64,000 nucleotides of DNA from Collinsella aerofaciens (GCF_902364945.1 NZ_CABJFS010000002.1:1-64000), one strand, 5' to 3'. Positions 7,080 to 15,084 are shown, counted from the first letter of the stretch. A program made the numbers and translations. Notes: generated by a model not told the origin, from the sequence alone.

Positions 7080-7830
7080 TAATCAAAACCACCCCTAAAA
7101 GGGGTGGTTTGCTCTTAGGGTATAACCCTTGGATTTCCGGCACGCGTCTAAAGGCGCCGGCCCTCACGGGGTTCGGGCCGCACTGCAGATTGACCCGTGG
7201 CGGGCCGGTCAAACCGGCGCTATTTACGCCCCGGCCCCCTATCGAAGGGGTCCTCGTACTCCTTGACGCTCAGCCGGTCGAGCGCGATGTCGGCCCTCTC
7301 CTGCTCCCGGATGTACTTCGCGATCGGCGCCTCGTTCAGGCCGACGGTGGACACGTAGTAGCCCTCGGCCCAGAACTTCCTGTTGCCGAACTTGTACTTC
7401 ATGTTCGCGTGCCTGTCGAATACCATCAGCGAGCTCTTCCCCCTTCAGGTAGCCCATCACGCTCGACACGCTGTACTTCGGCGGTATCGCCAGCAGCATG
7501 TGGACGTGGTCGGGCATCAGGTGCCCCTCGATGATCTCTATCCCCTTGTACCGGCAGAGCTTCCTGAAGATCTCCCCAAGGTCGGACCTTATTTGGTTGT
7601 AGATGACTTTGCGCCTATACTTCGGCGTGAACACGACGTGGTACTTGCACATCCACTTCGTGTGCGACAGGCTGTAGGCCTTCTGGGCCATACGCCACCA
7701 CCGCCCTCTCGACTCGGATTCCTTGCGGCCTGAACAATCGCAAGTGTCCGGCGAGGGGGCGGCTTTGTAAAGCCGTTTGGCCCCACCCGCATAGCGGGTG
7801 GTTTCTGATGCGGCGCGCTACGCGCCCCGC
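7080..7830 (-). mobile_element. IS200/IS605-type insertion sequence (single-gene, tnpA only)
   Basis: The tnpA-like gene is flanked by two hairpins expected at IS200 ends: a perfect palindrome AAACCACCCC TAAA AGGGGTGGTTT near 7086-7109, and ACCCGCATAGCGGGT near 7788-7802 followed by GGTTTCT. IS200 elements have no terminal inverted repeats and make no target duplication, so the exact ends cannot be fixed by eye. No tnpB is present. The boundaries given are approximate. Confidence 0.6.
7220..7691 (-). pseudogene. tnpA: IS200-type TnpA transposase, frameshifted
   Basis: A HUH single-strand transposase. The first frame starts MAQKAYSLSHTKWMCKYHVV and carries the HUH pair at H62/H64 in MPDHVHMLL; the catalytic-tyrosine region is in the other frame, in FWAEGYYVSTVGLNE. 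The two frames join in a run of five Gs near 7439-7443, where four would keep the frame (GYLKG KSSLMVFDRHANMKYKF). Combined length is near 155 residues, as expected. The extra G makes this copy inactive unless translation slips or the base is a sequencing error. Confidence 0.85.
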
Positions 7831-7911
7831 ACAGGGTAAAGCCTGTAAACCACGAGAGAGGGCCGGGGCCTATGGCTCCGTCCCTCCTTCTGGGCGTTTC
7901 CCTCGCTCGCA

Positions 7912-8142
7912 CTACCCGGCCGACGGCGCGGTGAACGACAGCTTGTCGTATGCGAAACTGTAGTTCTTCTTGATCGCATAGAAGGCGACCGACGCCATCA
8001 GCGCGGCGACCGCAATGGCGGCCTGCTCCTTCGTTGGGTTGACCTCGAGCGCGTACCCGATGGCTTCCCTGACGGTCTTCAGCGCACCCTCGGGCGAGTC
8101 GACGAGCTCGGTGGCGGCCTTTGCGATGTTCTTGCTGTCCAT
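7912..8142 (-). CDS. Small single-helix membrane protein, unknown
   Basis: A 76-residue protein with an amphipathic N-terminal part (about 1-38), a hydrophobic segment KEQAAIAVAALMASVAFYAI (about 38-57) and a short polar tail. GAAAGGAACG precedes the ATG. It lies 24 bases downstream of another very small membrane protein gene (8167-8337), so they form a two-gene operon divergent from the WYL regulator. The size and pairing are compatible with a small membrane effector or toxin-like pair, but no family is recognised. Confidence 0.6.
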   Translation of the reverse strand: MDSKNIAKAATELVDSPEGALKTVREAIGYALEVNPTKEQAAIAVAALMASVAFYAIKKNYSFAYDKLSFTAPSAG

Positions 8143-8166
8143 GGTCGTTCCTTTCGTGGGGTTAGT

Positions 8167-8337
8167 CTAGACGAGCAGCTTGAACGTGAGGGCGATGTGG
8201 CATGCCATTCCAGCGAGGAGCGCCACGGTCATGCACGTCACGGCGGCAGCCATCAACCTGAAGAACCACGTGTCCATGTCGCGGCCACTTCCCGCCTTTT
8301 CGAAGTGTTTATCTTCCAAACGGCTCTTGTCGGTCAT
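8167..8337 (-). CDS. 56-residue single-helix membrane protein, unknown
   Basis: A short gene with a very strong ribosome site (GAGGAGGAGGAA 3 bases before ATG). The protein starts MTDKSRLEDKHFEKAGSGRD and has one hydrophobic segment, FFRLMAAAVTCMTVALLAGM, near residues 24-45, then CHIALTFKLLV at the end. It is the first gene of a two-gene minus-strand operon with 7912-8142, divergent from the WYL regulator 122 bases away. No family is recognised. Confidence 0.6.
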   Translation of the reverse strand: MTDKSRLEDKHFEKAGSGRDMDTWFFRLMAAAVTCMTVALLAGMACHIALTFKLLV

Positions 8338-8414
8338 CAGTTCCTCCTCCTCTACGGGTTTTACTGAGGACAGTTTCTCGAATAAGAGCCCTGCCGTTCG
8401 AATGCAGACGCTCT

Positions 8415-8440
8415 AATGACCTACAATATTTAATGTCATT
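8415..8440. promoter_or_regulatory. Dyad in the divergent WYL promoter region
   Basis: AATGAC 8415-8420 and GTCATT 8435-8440 form an inverted repeat around an AT-rich TACAATATTTAAT centre that also resembles a -10 box. It lies just before the WYL regulator start, a usual place for autoregulation. Inference from position. Confidence 0.35.
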
Positions 8441-8459
8441 CAATAGAAACGAGGAAACC

Positions 8460-9659
8460 ATGTCGAGGAAGCTGACGGACATTGAGATAGCGGCTTTTCT
8501 CGAGAGATGCGGCGCGATTGAGAGCGGAACGCGACAGCGCTTGCTGGCAGTCGCGCGCCTGCTATGCGATTTCACCGACGAGAACGAGGGACTCACCTCG
8601 CAGGAAATAGCTCGGGTTCTCTCGCGACTGTCGGGGAGCAATGTGGCCGAAAACTCCGTCCGCGCCGATCTCGACGCTTTGGCATCATGCAGCCCCTTCG
8701 GAGCCGAAGTCATAAAGCCTGGGCGGGGCGAGAAAACCGGGTACCGCTGCGCGGCAAAGCCCTTTTCATCGCATGACTCTTCGCTCCTGATGGGCATGGT
8801 GAGAACGAGCAAGTTCGTCAATGAGGAGCAGCGCGCTCGCCTTTGCGCGAAGCTCGAGGAAATCATGTCCGACCGCGAGCTGGAAGAGATGGTCGAATCG
8901 ATCTTTGTCGATGAGCGCGAAACCCATGAGGGCATGAACGCACTTGCGGCGATGGCCGCCGCCTCCTCCGCGATTCGCAACAACGAACAGCTCTGCTTCC
9001 GTTATCGCCGCCACTTGATGAACGGGGATGAGCTGATTGACCGCCAGATCTCGTCCGAAGACCCCGTTTGCCTCGTCTACAGCTTCGGACACTACTATCT
9101 TGAGACCTGCGTGACAACTGACGAGGTTCCCGAGGGCGAATCCTTTTTCCGCAGGCTGGACCATATGACGAACGCGATGGTATCGGGGAAGAAGCTCCGC
9201 AACCCCGGCAGGGTTGACGAGCTTAGGAGAAGGGTGGCCGCCGACGTCCGAGAGCGGATTGACATGTACGGCGACGGGACCAGCAGGACGCTTTTCCTCA
9301 AAGTCGAGGGGCGTTGCGCCCAATATGCCTACGACAGGTTCGGTCACGACTTGGTTTTTTCGCACGTCTCCGAGGACGATGCCGGCAATCCCCATGGCTA
9401 CGCCTGCGTGAGGACGCAGCTGTCTCCAACCCTCTACCGTTGGCTTTTCGGTATGGGAGGAGGCGTTTTCCTTGCAAAGCCGAAAGGCCTCACCTGGGCC
9501 AGGACCTTTCGGGGCCTTTCGTCATGCAGCGCCGATACGCTTCGGCAGTTCGTCGAAGATTACGAGGCGGCGCACGAGGGCTATATCTCCATGCTTGAAA
9601 GCGCTCTGGGAGCCGAGCGAGATGCTATTGCAAGGGGACATGAAACGGCTCGGATTTAA
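8460..9659 (+). CDS. WYL-domain transcriptional regulator
   Basis: A 399-residue regulator: an N-terminal helix-turn-helix (about 20-85, with GLTSQEIARVLSRL and ENSVRADLDAL, a DeoR/HTH_11-like pattern), a middle WYL region (about 165-245, ELIDRQISSEDPVCLVYSFG HYYL), and a C-terminal WCX-like part. WYL proteins bind nucleic-acid-related ligands and frequently control defence loci. I start at ATG 8460 because ACGAGGAAACC lies upstream; the ATG at 8433 has no such site. Its 3' end overlaps the convergent HEPN-motif gene by 35 bases. Confidence 0.82.
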   Translation: MSRKLTDIEIAAFLERCGAIESGTRQRLLAVARLLCDFTDENEGLTSQEIARVLSRLSGSNVAENSVRADLDALASCSPFGAEVIKPGRGEKTGYRCAAKPFSSHDSSLLMGMVRTSKFVNEEQRARLCAKLEEIMSDRELEEMVESIFVDERETHEGMNALAAMAAASSAIRNNEQLCFRYRRHLMNGDELIDRQISSEDPVCLVYSFGHYYLETCVTTDEVPEGESFFRRLDHMTNAMVSGKKLRNPGRVDELRRRVAADVRERIDMYGDGTSRTLFLKVEGRCAQYAYDRFGHDLVFSHVSEDDAGNPHGYACVRTQLSPTLYRWLFGMGGGVFLAKPKGLTWARTFRGLSSCSADTLRQFVEDYEAAHEGYISMLESALGAERDAIARGHETARI

Positions 9660-11304
9660 CGCTAAAGACGACGTACTCGGTCAGAACCTCTGCAAGGGCA
9701 TCAGAGGCGCACCTTTCCGAGCGGTACCTTCTGAATAGGCGATCAATGTTTTCCAGCTCTTCATCCTGCGACAGCCCGCGCAGCGGAGAGTAGTAGTAGG
9801 AGTTATGGCTGTCGATCCCGTCACCCATTATCGACAGAGCGATGGACCAGAGGTGGGTGTCGTCATGATGCTCTATAGCGATGAGATGCGCGCTCTCGAT
9901 TGAGCTGACGGTTAAACCATCGAGTCCCTCATTGAGGGCCTTTGCCATCTCCGCGAGGTCGTCGGGACTCGATTCGCCCTGGGCTCTCATGCCGTCAAGA
10001 TACTTGAGCTGTTCTTCGTCAAGCCGTAGGCCGCCGAGCAGCATGAACATGATGTCAAGAACCTCGTCCCTGATTTCCCTAACCTTGCCTAGGTCGTAGA
10101 AGTTGGACTTATGGAGCTTCCCGTTGCGGGTGTTGTCCATGAACGACCGCAGCCGCCCGAACAGGAGCTCGCGAAAGGACTTGTAATCAATCTCAGGATC
10201 GTAGATGCGCGCGTTGAAATATTCGTGCTGGTAGCTTGCAAATAGATAGGCAAGCGGGCCCAACGTTGCCTCTTTGTCCTTCTCCGCCAGGAGGGCTGGG
10301 GTGAGCGGGACGGCAGGGTTCCGGGCCTTTACGGCGCCAAACGCCACCTTGTAGTCCCTGTTCGCCCAAAGCGGAAGAAGGTCGAACATCATCTGCTCTA
10401 TCGCCTTGATGTAGCCAGCGACCGTTCCGGTCTGCTCGACATTCTCGGAGAGGGTGTTGAGCCTGTAGCGCCACTCTGACGACAGAAAGCTGACGGCGAA
10501 GCTGGCTTGCCCGAAGAGTATTTCGAACAGATCTTTGCGCTGAATGTTGCGCGACAAGATATCGATGTCGCGCTCCGACATCCCTCTTCCCATCAGACGG
10601 TACCTGATAAGAGGAAGCTCGATCGCCTCGTAGTCGCGAAGGCGCTCTTGTCTGAAGGAGCCGAGCTCATGCTCGGTGGGCAGGGCAACAACCGTGAACC
10701 CCTGGACAAGTCGGCCCTCCGTTCTCACCCTGCCAGCCACGTCGGTCAAACGGTCGGCCTCTTCCTTTCCGAAAGTCCTCTCGAACCAATCTGTTGCAGA
10801 GACGTGCTTGACGCCGCGCGGAGAGGAAGACTCGTACCAGCAGCCAAGCCTCTCGCGAAGCTTGACGTTGGCCTTATCCGCAAGCCATACAAGGTAGACG
10901 TCGTCAACCTCCCCGTTCTCCACCAACTCGAACGCCCAGAACATGGAGTTGCTCTTAGTGTGGTTAAGCGGGCTATGGTCGATGCTTGGCCATAGCATGA
11001 CGCATGCATGCTTCCCCCCGTCCGCAATGTAACCGAAGCCGGCGTTCTTCCATCTTGACGTGGATGGCAGGTCGAAGGTTTCGATGGAATGCCCAGATGC
11101 CAGCTTCCTTGCAAAGTCAGCGAATAGGCCAGGCGCCGCGTCAGCCCAGTTTCGCTGCATCTGCTTCATGCTTGCGCAATTGCAATCATCGGTTCCAAAA
11201 AGGAATCCGCTGTTGAACTCATTGGCGCCTGCGAACTTCTTCGATAGCTTGATGTCCGCCAACGCCTTGTCCGCGAACTCGTCGTACAGAGACTGGTAAT
11301 CCAT
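9625..11304 (-). CDS. Uncharacterised protein with HEPN-like R-x4-H motif; candidate defence effector
   Basis: A 559-residue soluble protein with no recognised family. The middle and C-terminal part is strongly helical; residues 393-398 read RNGKLH inside FMDNTRNGKLHKSNFYDLGK, which matches the HEPN ribonuclease motif R-x(4-6)-H with the usual Asn after Arg, followed by a long helix (REIRDEVLDIMFMLLGGLRL). The N-terminal half (1-240) has mixed strands and no motif I know. It is convergent with the WYL regulator and lies in a cluster with AbiE and a restriction-modification protein, so antiviral function is a reasonable inference. HEPN assignment rests on one motif and its helical context. Confidence 0.5.
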   Translation of the reverse strand: MDYQSLYDEFADKALADIKLSKKFAGANEFNSGFLFGTDDCNCASMKQMQRNWADAAPGLFADFARKLASGHSIETFDLPSTSRWKNAGFGYIADGGKHACVMLWPSIDHSPLNHTKSNSMFWAFELVENGEVDDVYLVWLADKANVKLRERLGCWYESSSPRGVKHVSATDWFERTFGKEEADRLTDVAGRVRTEGRLVQGFTVVALPTEHELGSFRQERLRDYEAIELPLIRYRLMGRGMSERDIDILSRNIQRKDLFEILFGQASFAVSFLSSEWRYRLNTLSENVEQTGTVAGYIKAIEQMMFDLLPLWANRDYKVAFGAVKARNPAVPLTPALLAEKDKEATLGPLAYLFASYQHEYFNARIYDPEIDYKSFRELLFGRLRSFMDNTRNGKLHKSNFYDLGKVREIRDEVLDIMFMLLGGLRLDEEQLKYLDGMRAQGESSPDDLAEMAKALNEGLDGLTVSSIESAHLIAIEHHDDTHLWSIALSIMGDGIDSHNSYYYSPLRGLSQDEELENIDRLFRRYRSERCASDALAEVLTEYVVFSVKSEPFHVPLQ

Positions 11305-11386
11305 TTCCCACCCACTTTCTCGATAGTGCCATTATCCCAGAAAGACTATGGAGTCCCGGCACATCCAAAAAGTCGAAAAACTCGCG

Positions 11387-11764
11387 TTACTCCCAGTGGC
11401 CGCCGGTGACGACGGTCTCCCAGTGGCCAACCTCGTCGTGGGTCACGGTCCTTGTGCCCACCTGCACCTGCTGCACCTCGCTGTGGTAACCAGATCCCTC
11501 GCCAGCGAGTATGTGCTGCTTGCTGTGTGGGAAGGTAGCGCCCGTGATGTCGGCACCGCAGATGCTGCAGATGGACCGCTCGCGCATCTCGTAGACGGGC
11601 AGCTGTTCGCTCCACGCCTCCTGGTCGACTATCCAGACGCGCCGCGTCTCCTCGACCCAGCGCCTCGCGGGTTCCGCCTCCGCCTCGTTAGTCGTGCCGG
11701 CCGTCTCGGTCGTTACGGGCGTAGCGTTCGAGCCGGCTTCCGCTGCTCTCGGCGGGAAAGCCAT
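11387..11764 (-). pseudogene. C-terminal fragment of a surface-type protein with Cys/His cluster
   Basis: A 125-residue frame. The part from VWIVDQEAWSEQLPVYEMRE through SICSICGADI, then HSKQHILAGEGSGYHSEVQQ, to an end of VGHWETVVTGGHWE resembles the Cys/His module found at the ends of large gut Coriobacteriia surface proteins. C68/C71 and the two histidines could bind zinc. The start codon region is not convincing and the body of such a protein is absent, so it is probably a leftover fragment. This is recalled similarity, not a search result. Confidence 0.4.
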
Positions 11765-11823
11765 CGCGTTGCCCGCTCCGCCTCTTCGATTCTGGCAGGC
11801 GCCCGGAATTGGGACAGCCTTGA

Positions 11824-12819
11824 TCAGCTTAGCCCGTTGATGGTCTCCTCGAGCTCCACCATGTAGGCGACTATCTCATCGATGCTCGGGTAGCCGCCGA
11901 ACAGCATCGGCCTCATCGAGGCGTAATCGGCCGCCAACTCGTCGAGCCTGTCCTTTGGAGGGGCGAGCCTGAGTGTGCCGGGCCTCGCATCGGCCAGCTT
12001 GGCCCACGGCGTGCGGTAGAACTTCTCCTTGAACCTGACGACCTGTTCGAGGAGGCCGGGCTGCGCTACGGCGCGGCCGAGCACGAACGAGTGGCCAAGG
12101 CGGTACATGTCGTAGTAATGGCGGGAGTAGCGCCTGGGCATAGCCTTGCCCTCGGGCCTGTTGGCCTCCTGGTGCAGGATGGTGGCCTTCTCCCAAAACG
12201 TGCGCTCGGGACTCGCGGTGCGCACCGTGGTCGACAGCTCGGGCCCGAACGGAACCACGTCCGCCGCGTACGGGGTTATCGCCGCCTCCTCGGAAGGCGA
12301 CCATGCCGCCATGGGTCCTATCTCCAGCTTGATGGTGTCGAGCGTGCCCGCCGACTCGTAGGAGCGCGGGTAGTCGAAGTACACGGTCTCCTCCTCGGCC
12401 CCGCACCTAACGGACGCTTCGGTGCCGAGGGACTCGGAGAGCGTAGCCCAGAGCTTCGGGGCAAAGGCGTCGGCCAGGAAGGCGTTCGTGCGCTCGATGC
12501 TGTCGGCCTTGAACCGCTCCTGCGCCGAGTTGCTGCGCGGCTCCCACGGTTCGTCCTCGCCGTAGCCCAGGAGTCGCCAATCGAGTATGAGGTCGATGTC
12601 CTCCGAGAAGCGCTCGATGAGCCCGAAAGCCTTCGACAGGCTCGTGCCGCCCTTGAACACCATGGACTCGGCGAAGCCGCTTCTGTGGAAAAGGTGGTCC
12701 AAGGTGTAGCACACCCAGAAGTCCTTCTCGACGATGGCCGGCGCAAGCGCCATCCTCTGCGCGGCGGCCTCGAAGACCAGTCTGCGCTCGCCGGTCGAGG
12801 CCCTAGCGATCCTGTCCAT
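11824..12819 (-). CDS. abiEii: AbiEii/AbiGii-type nucleotidyltransferase toxin
   Basis: A 331-residue type IV toxin of the DUF1814 nucleotidyltransferase group. The core motifs are present: KGGTSLSKAF with G57-G58-T59-S60, and the metal-binding pair in RFSEDIDLIL (D74 and D76). A third conserved region contains PERTFWEKATILHQEANRPE, typical of the family, and a further HYYDMYRL segment follows. AbiEii modifies a cellular target to block growth during phage infection; reported relatives transfer nucleotides. It starts inside the end of the antitoxin gene with 17 bases of overlap, the usual AbiE order. Confidence 0.88.
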   Translation of the reverse strand: MDRIARASTGERRLVFEAAAQRMALAPAIVEKDFWVCYTLDHLFHRSGFAESMVFKGGTSLSKAFGLIERFSEDIDLILDWRLLGYGEDEPWEPRSNSAQERFKADSIERTNAFLADAFAPKLWATLSESLGTEASVRCGAEEETVYFDYPRSYESAGTLDTIKLEIGPMAAWSPSEEAAITPYAADVVPFGPELSTTVRTASPERTFWEKATILHQEANRPEGKAMPRRYSRHYYDMYRLGHSFVLGRAVAQPGLLEQVVRFKEKFYRTPWAKLADARPGTLRLAPPKDRLDELAADYASMRPMLFGGYPSIDEIVAYMVELEETINGLS

Positions 12820-13420
12820 GCTTCGCCTCCCATATCTTCTTCGCGGCGTCGGCAACCCAGGATGTGAGCCCCGCCGACTCTTCCAGGAACGCGCTGGCCT
12901 GCTCCTCCGTGAGGTTGCGCGCGAGCGTTCTGATTTCCTCGTCGCCCATGTTCTCGCGTCCGAGCGCCTTGAGGGCCTGCACGATGGTGCAGGTGATTTG
13001 CGAGCAGTCGAGCAGGTCGCGGTTGGCGCGGTGCCGGAGCTCGATATCGTACGGCCCGTACTCGTAGCGCTTGTACGGGCCGCTGCTGACGTAGACGAGC
13101 TTCGCGGGCACCTGCGTGTCGAGGCCCAGCGCGTTGAGCGCCGCGTCGCCGGACGGCGCAACGATCCACTTGTTGGCACGGGCGACGGCGCGCACGACCT
13201 CGTCGGCGCTGGCCGGCACCTCGGTGCCCATGAGCGCGCTGCGCTCCGGCACATAGTAGACGCCGCGGACGGCGCGGGCGATCTCCCCCTTTGCATGCAA
13301 GCGCCCGAGCGCGTTGGCAGCGTTGCGTCGGCCTGCGACGTCGGAGAAGTCGGCGGCCGTGAAGGCCCTACCGGAGCCGAAGCTCTCTATGCGCTTAGCG
13401 ATGGCCTCTGCTTCTGTCAT
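12803..13420 (-). CDS. abiEi: AbiEi-type antitoxin (DUF6088-like)
   Basis: A 205-residue protein with an N-terminal winged helix (about 15-60, AFTAADFSDVAGRRNAANAL and HAKGEIARAVRGVYYVPE), and an AbiEi C-terminal region with VAPSGDAALNALGL, VSSGPYKRYEYGPYDIELRH and the ALKALG element. Antitoxins of this type bind their own promoter through the winged helix and neutralise AbiEii without direct contact. GAGGAACGCC lies before the ATG. The near-perfect palindrome at 13434-13467 directly upstream is the expected operator. Confidence 0.85.
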   Translation of the reverse strand: MTEAEAIAKRIESFGSGRAFTAADFSDVAGRRNAANALGRLHAKGEIARAVRGVYYVPERSALMGTEVPASADEVVRAVARANKWIVAPSGDAALNALGLDTQVPAKLVYVSSGPYKRYEYGPYDIELRHRANRDLLDCSQITCTIVQALKALGRENMGDEEIRTLARNLTEEQASAFLEESAGLTSWVADAAKKIWEAKHGQDR

Positions 13421-13433
13421 GGCGTTCCTCCTT

Positions 13434-13467
13434 TTTGATGAAAATAGTATATACTTTTTTCATCAAA
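13434..13467. promoter_or_regulatory. Operator palindrome of the abiE operon
   Basis: TTTGATGAAAA (13434-13444) and TTTTCATCAAA (13457-13467) are perfect 11-base inverted repeats around TAGTATATACTT, which contains an A+T-rich -10-like core. It sits 14 bases upstream of the antitoxin start. AbiEi proteins are known to repress their own operon by binding inverted repeats; assignment to this protein is inferred. Confidence 0.65.
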
Positions 13468-13699
13468 TTGCCTCTGATTGCCTTGGCCGCCCACGCATCG
13501 CGCCTGCGGTCCCTCGCCGCGCCGGCACGCGCGCGTGCGCCCGGGAGCGGTTGCGTCTCCCAATCGCGGCCTGGGGTTAGCATCGAGACATCCCGAAGAG
13601 ATCGTCGCTGGGCCCTTTCTCGCGCTTTGCGCGCCTTCCGACCGACGGGGCCTCGCCGAGCCCGTTGAAGAACTCCATGACCAGGGCGAGCTGCTTCTG

Positions 13700-13903
13700 G
13701 AGGTCCGCATCGAGCTCGTCGGCTTCTCACACGGCGAGGAGCCGCTCCGCCAGACTCCTCACGGAGTCGCGCGGCGCTCGCTGGACCCGCGACGACGGCC
13801 TCACCGCTATCTCGGTGCCGACAAGCTGCGCCATGATGTAGTCCTGCCTGCTCATGATGCGCTCGCGGCGCTGTTCTCGCGCGGTCAGCTCGCAACAGGC
13901 TAA
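13700..13903 (-). pseudogene. Decayed gene fragment, possibly of mobilisation type
   Basis: Reading leftwards from about 13890 one frame gives MSRQDYIMAQLVGTEIAVRP and continues to SVRSLAERLLAV, then a TGA stop, and in the same frame EADELDADLQKQLALVMEFF. The sequence on both sides of the stop looks coding, so the gene has a nonsense mutation and no intact ends. The helical, Arg/Gln-rich style recalls small plasmid-mobilisation accessory proteins, but I cannot name it. Confidence 0.3.
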
Positions 13904-13909
13904 AGAACC

Positions 13910-13922
13910 CCTTTTTTTTGGT
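13910..13922. other. Poly-T tract in a gene-free stretch (13468-14013)
   Basis: A run of eight or more T residues follows CTAAAGAACCCC. Between the AbiE operator and the yjdF fragment I see only this tract and the decayed fragment above; no intact gene. Confidence 0.4.
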
Positions 13923-14013
13923 TTATGGCGTCAGGCGTTGTGATGAAGATCATTGTCGTGGAAATCGCGAGGGTTTTGCGCTGTAAGCCCGAGCTTTTCA
14001 ATCATGCTCGACC

Positions 14014-14322
14014 CGCATCGTCTTCGGTGCGGAACTGTCCGATGAGGAGATTCTGCAATTCGCTACAAGCAAATGGGCGCAGCTCGCGTTCTTCGGCGAC
14101 GAACCCGCAGAGACGAGAAATCTTGCGAAATCCCCCAAGTGCCCCGCCCGCGAGGCATCGAAGGCCCTTAAGCACCCGGCGATGGGCGCCAAGGCGCAGC
14201 AGGCGCTCGCGCGTCAGCGGGAGACAATGAAACGGGAGTCGGCCCACACAAGAAGCCAACGCCGCGCTGACGAGGCGGAGGTACGCTTCGAGCAGCGGAA
14301 GCTGAAGCATCGCGGGCATTAA
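14014..14322 (+). pseudogene. yjdF: 5'-truncated yjdF copy
   Basis: The frame reads RIVFGAELSDEEILQFATSK and continues through AKSPKCPAREASKALKHPAM to RRADEAEVRFEQRKLKHRGH and a TAA stop, matching residues from about 34 to the end of the intact YjdF at 6442-6861. The first third, including the usual start and any leader, is missing, and a short Lys/Gln stretch near the end is deleted. No alternative start with a ribosome site is seen. Confidence 0.75.
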
Positions 14323-14448
14323 TCGCCATTTGCGGCAAGCCTTATGCAGAAGCGGCACCGGTTCCACTCGAAACCGACGCGGCTATCCATTCATAACTCG
14401 TCGACAGTCGTTCTCCATCCAACTCGCATTCGATATATGCATCTTGAA
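14014..14448. repeat. Dispersed cassette repeat, copy B part 1
   Basis: Partner of 6541-6997. It carries the truncated yjdF and the shared 3' flank ending TTCGATATATGCATCT. Here it is directly followed by the small membrane protein gene, unlike copy A, where the two parts are separated by about 2 kb and in the opposite order. Confidence 0.75.
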
Positions 14449-14517
14449 TACGAGGCTGCCAAATCATAACGGCGAATGCCGGTTTTCAGTGCAGCTGCTC
14501 AGGGCCAATGACTGCGA

Positions 14518-14545
14518 TTGTCCCAGGCAGGGTTCAAGTTATAAT
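14518..14545 (+). promoter_or_regulatory. Promoter of the 63-residue membrane protein gene
   Basis: TTGTCC near 14518 and TATAAT near 14540, with a 16-base spacer, match the vegetative consensus. The gene starts about 50 bases downstream behind TTAGGAG. Confidence 0.5.
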
Positions 14546-14591
14546 CGAAGACTACAAATAAGCAGCAAATTGAAATTAGGAGAATTGAATC

Positions 14592-14783
14592 ATGTGGAAT
14601 GAACTGGGCATAAGCGGAGGAACGGCTATCATTATTTTGATTGCGCTGTATTTCGTTATCAAATGGGCAGTGAAAAACGGCATAAAAGAAGCCTACGGTG
14701 CTATCACTGGCAAGAAAACCACTGAAGATATCCAAAACGAAAAAGACTTGAAAGAACTTGGATTGGATCAAGAGGATCAATAA
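14592..14783 (+). CDS. Small single-helix membrane protein, unknown
   Basis: A 63-residue protein: a short N-terminus MWNELGISGGTAIIIL that runs into one hydrophobic helix (about 8-26), then an amphipathic charged tail (KWAVKNGIKEAYGAITGKKT, ending LKELGLDQEDQ). TTAGGAGAATTG provides a ribosome site and a good promoter lies upstream. A 5'-truncated copy is at 4127-4276. Its linkage with yjdF in this copy suggests an ancestral yjdF cassette. Function unknown. Confidence 0.65.
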   Translation: MWNELGISGGTAIIILIALYFVIKWAVKNGIKEAYGAITGKKTTEDIQNEKDLKELGLDQEDQ

Positions 14784-15084
14784 ATCCAGTTTCACTGCCC
14801 ATGAAACGGTCTCACATCGTCCTCAGGGATAATGACGCTCACTCATTGATTTGGATTCGTCTTGAGGAGCGCCTTGCCGTGCAGGTCGTAATGTGTGGCA
14901 TAGAGAGAGATCGGCCACTGCGCTTCGACCTTCGCGCGCCCGCGATTAAATTGGAGAAGCCGGCGTTACGAAAGAGCGTCGCCTCCTCGAGACATCTATT
15001 GTGGCGCTTCGACCTATCGCCTTTCAAGAAATACTCCTAAAACTCGAATCTAATTACACTTTTGGGAGTGTCAAAACTCCACGC
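14636..15084. repeat. Dispersed cassette repeat, copy B part 2
   Basis: Partner of 4127-4577, about 85 percent alike by eye. It contains the small membrane protein tail and a frameshifted version of the minus-strand basic reading frame (14835-15027). Confidence 0.75.

Noticed and set aside
13395..13895. Arg/Ala-rich minus-strand frames upstream of abiEi
   Set aside because: They read through the operator palindrome and have low-information composition; only the short decayed fragment in another frame looks coding.
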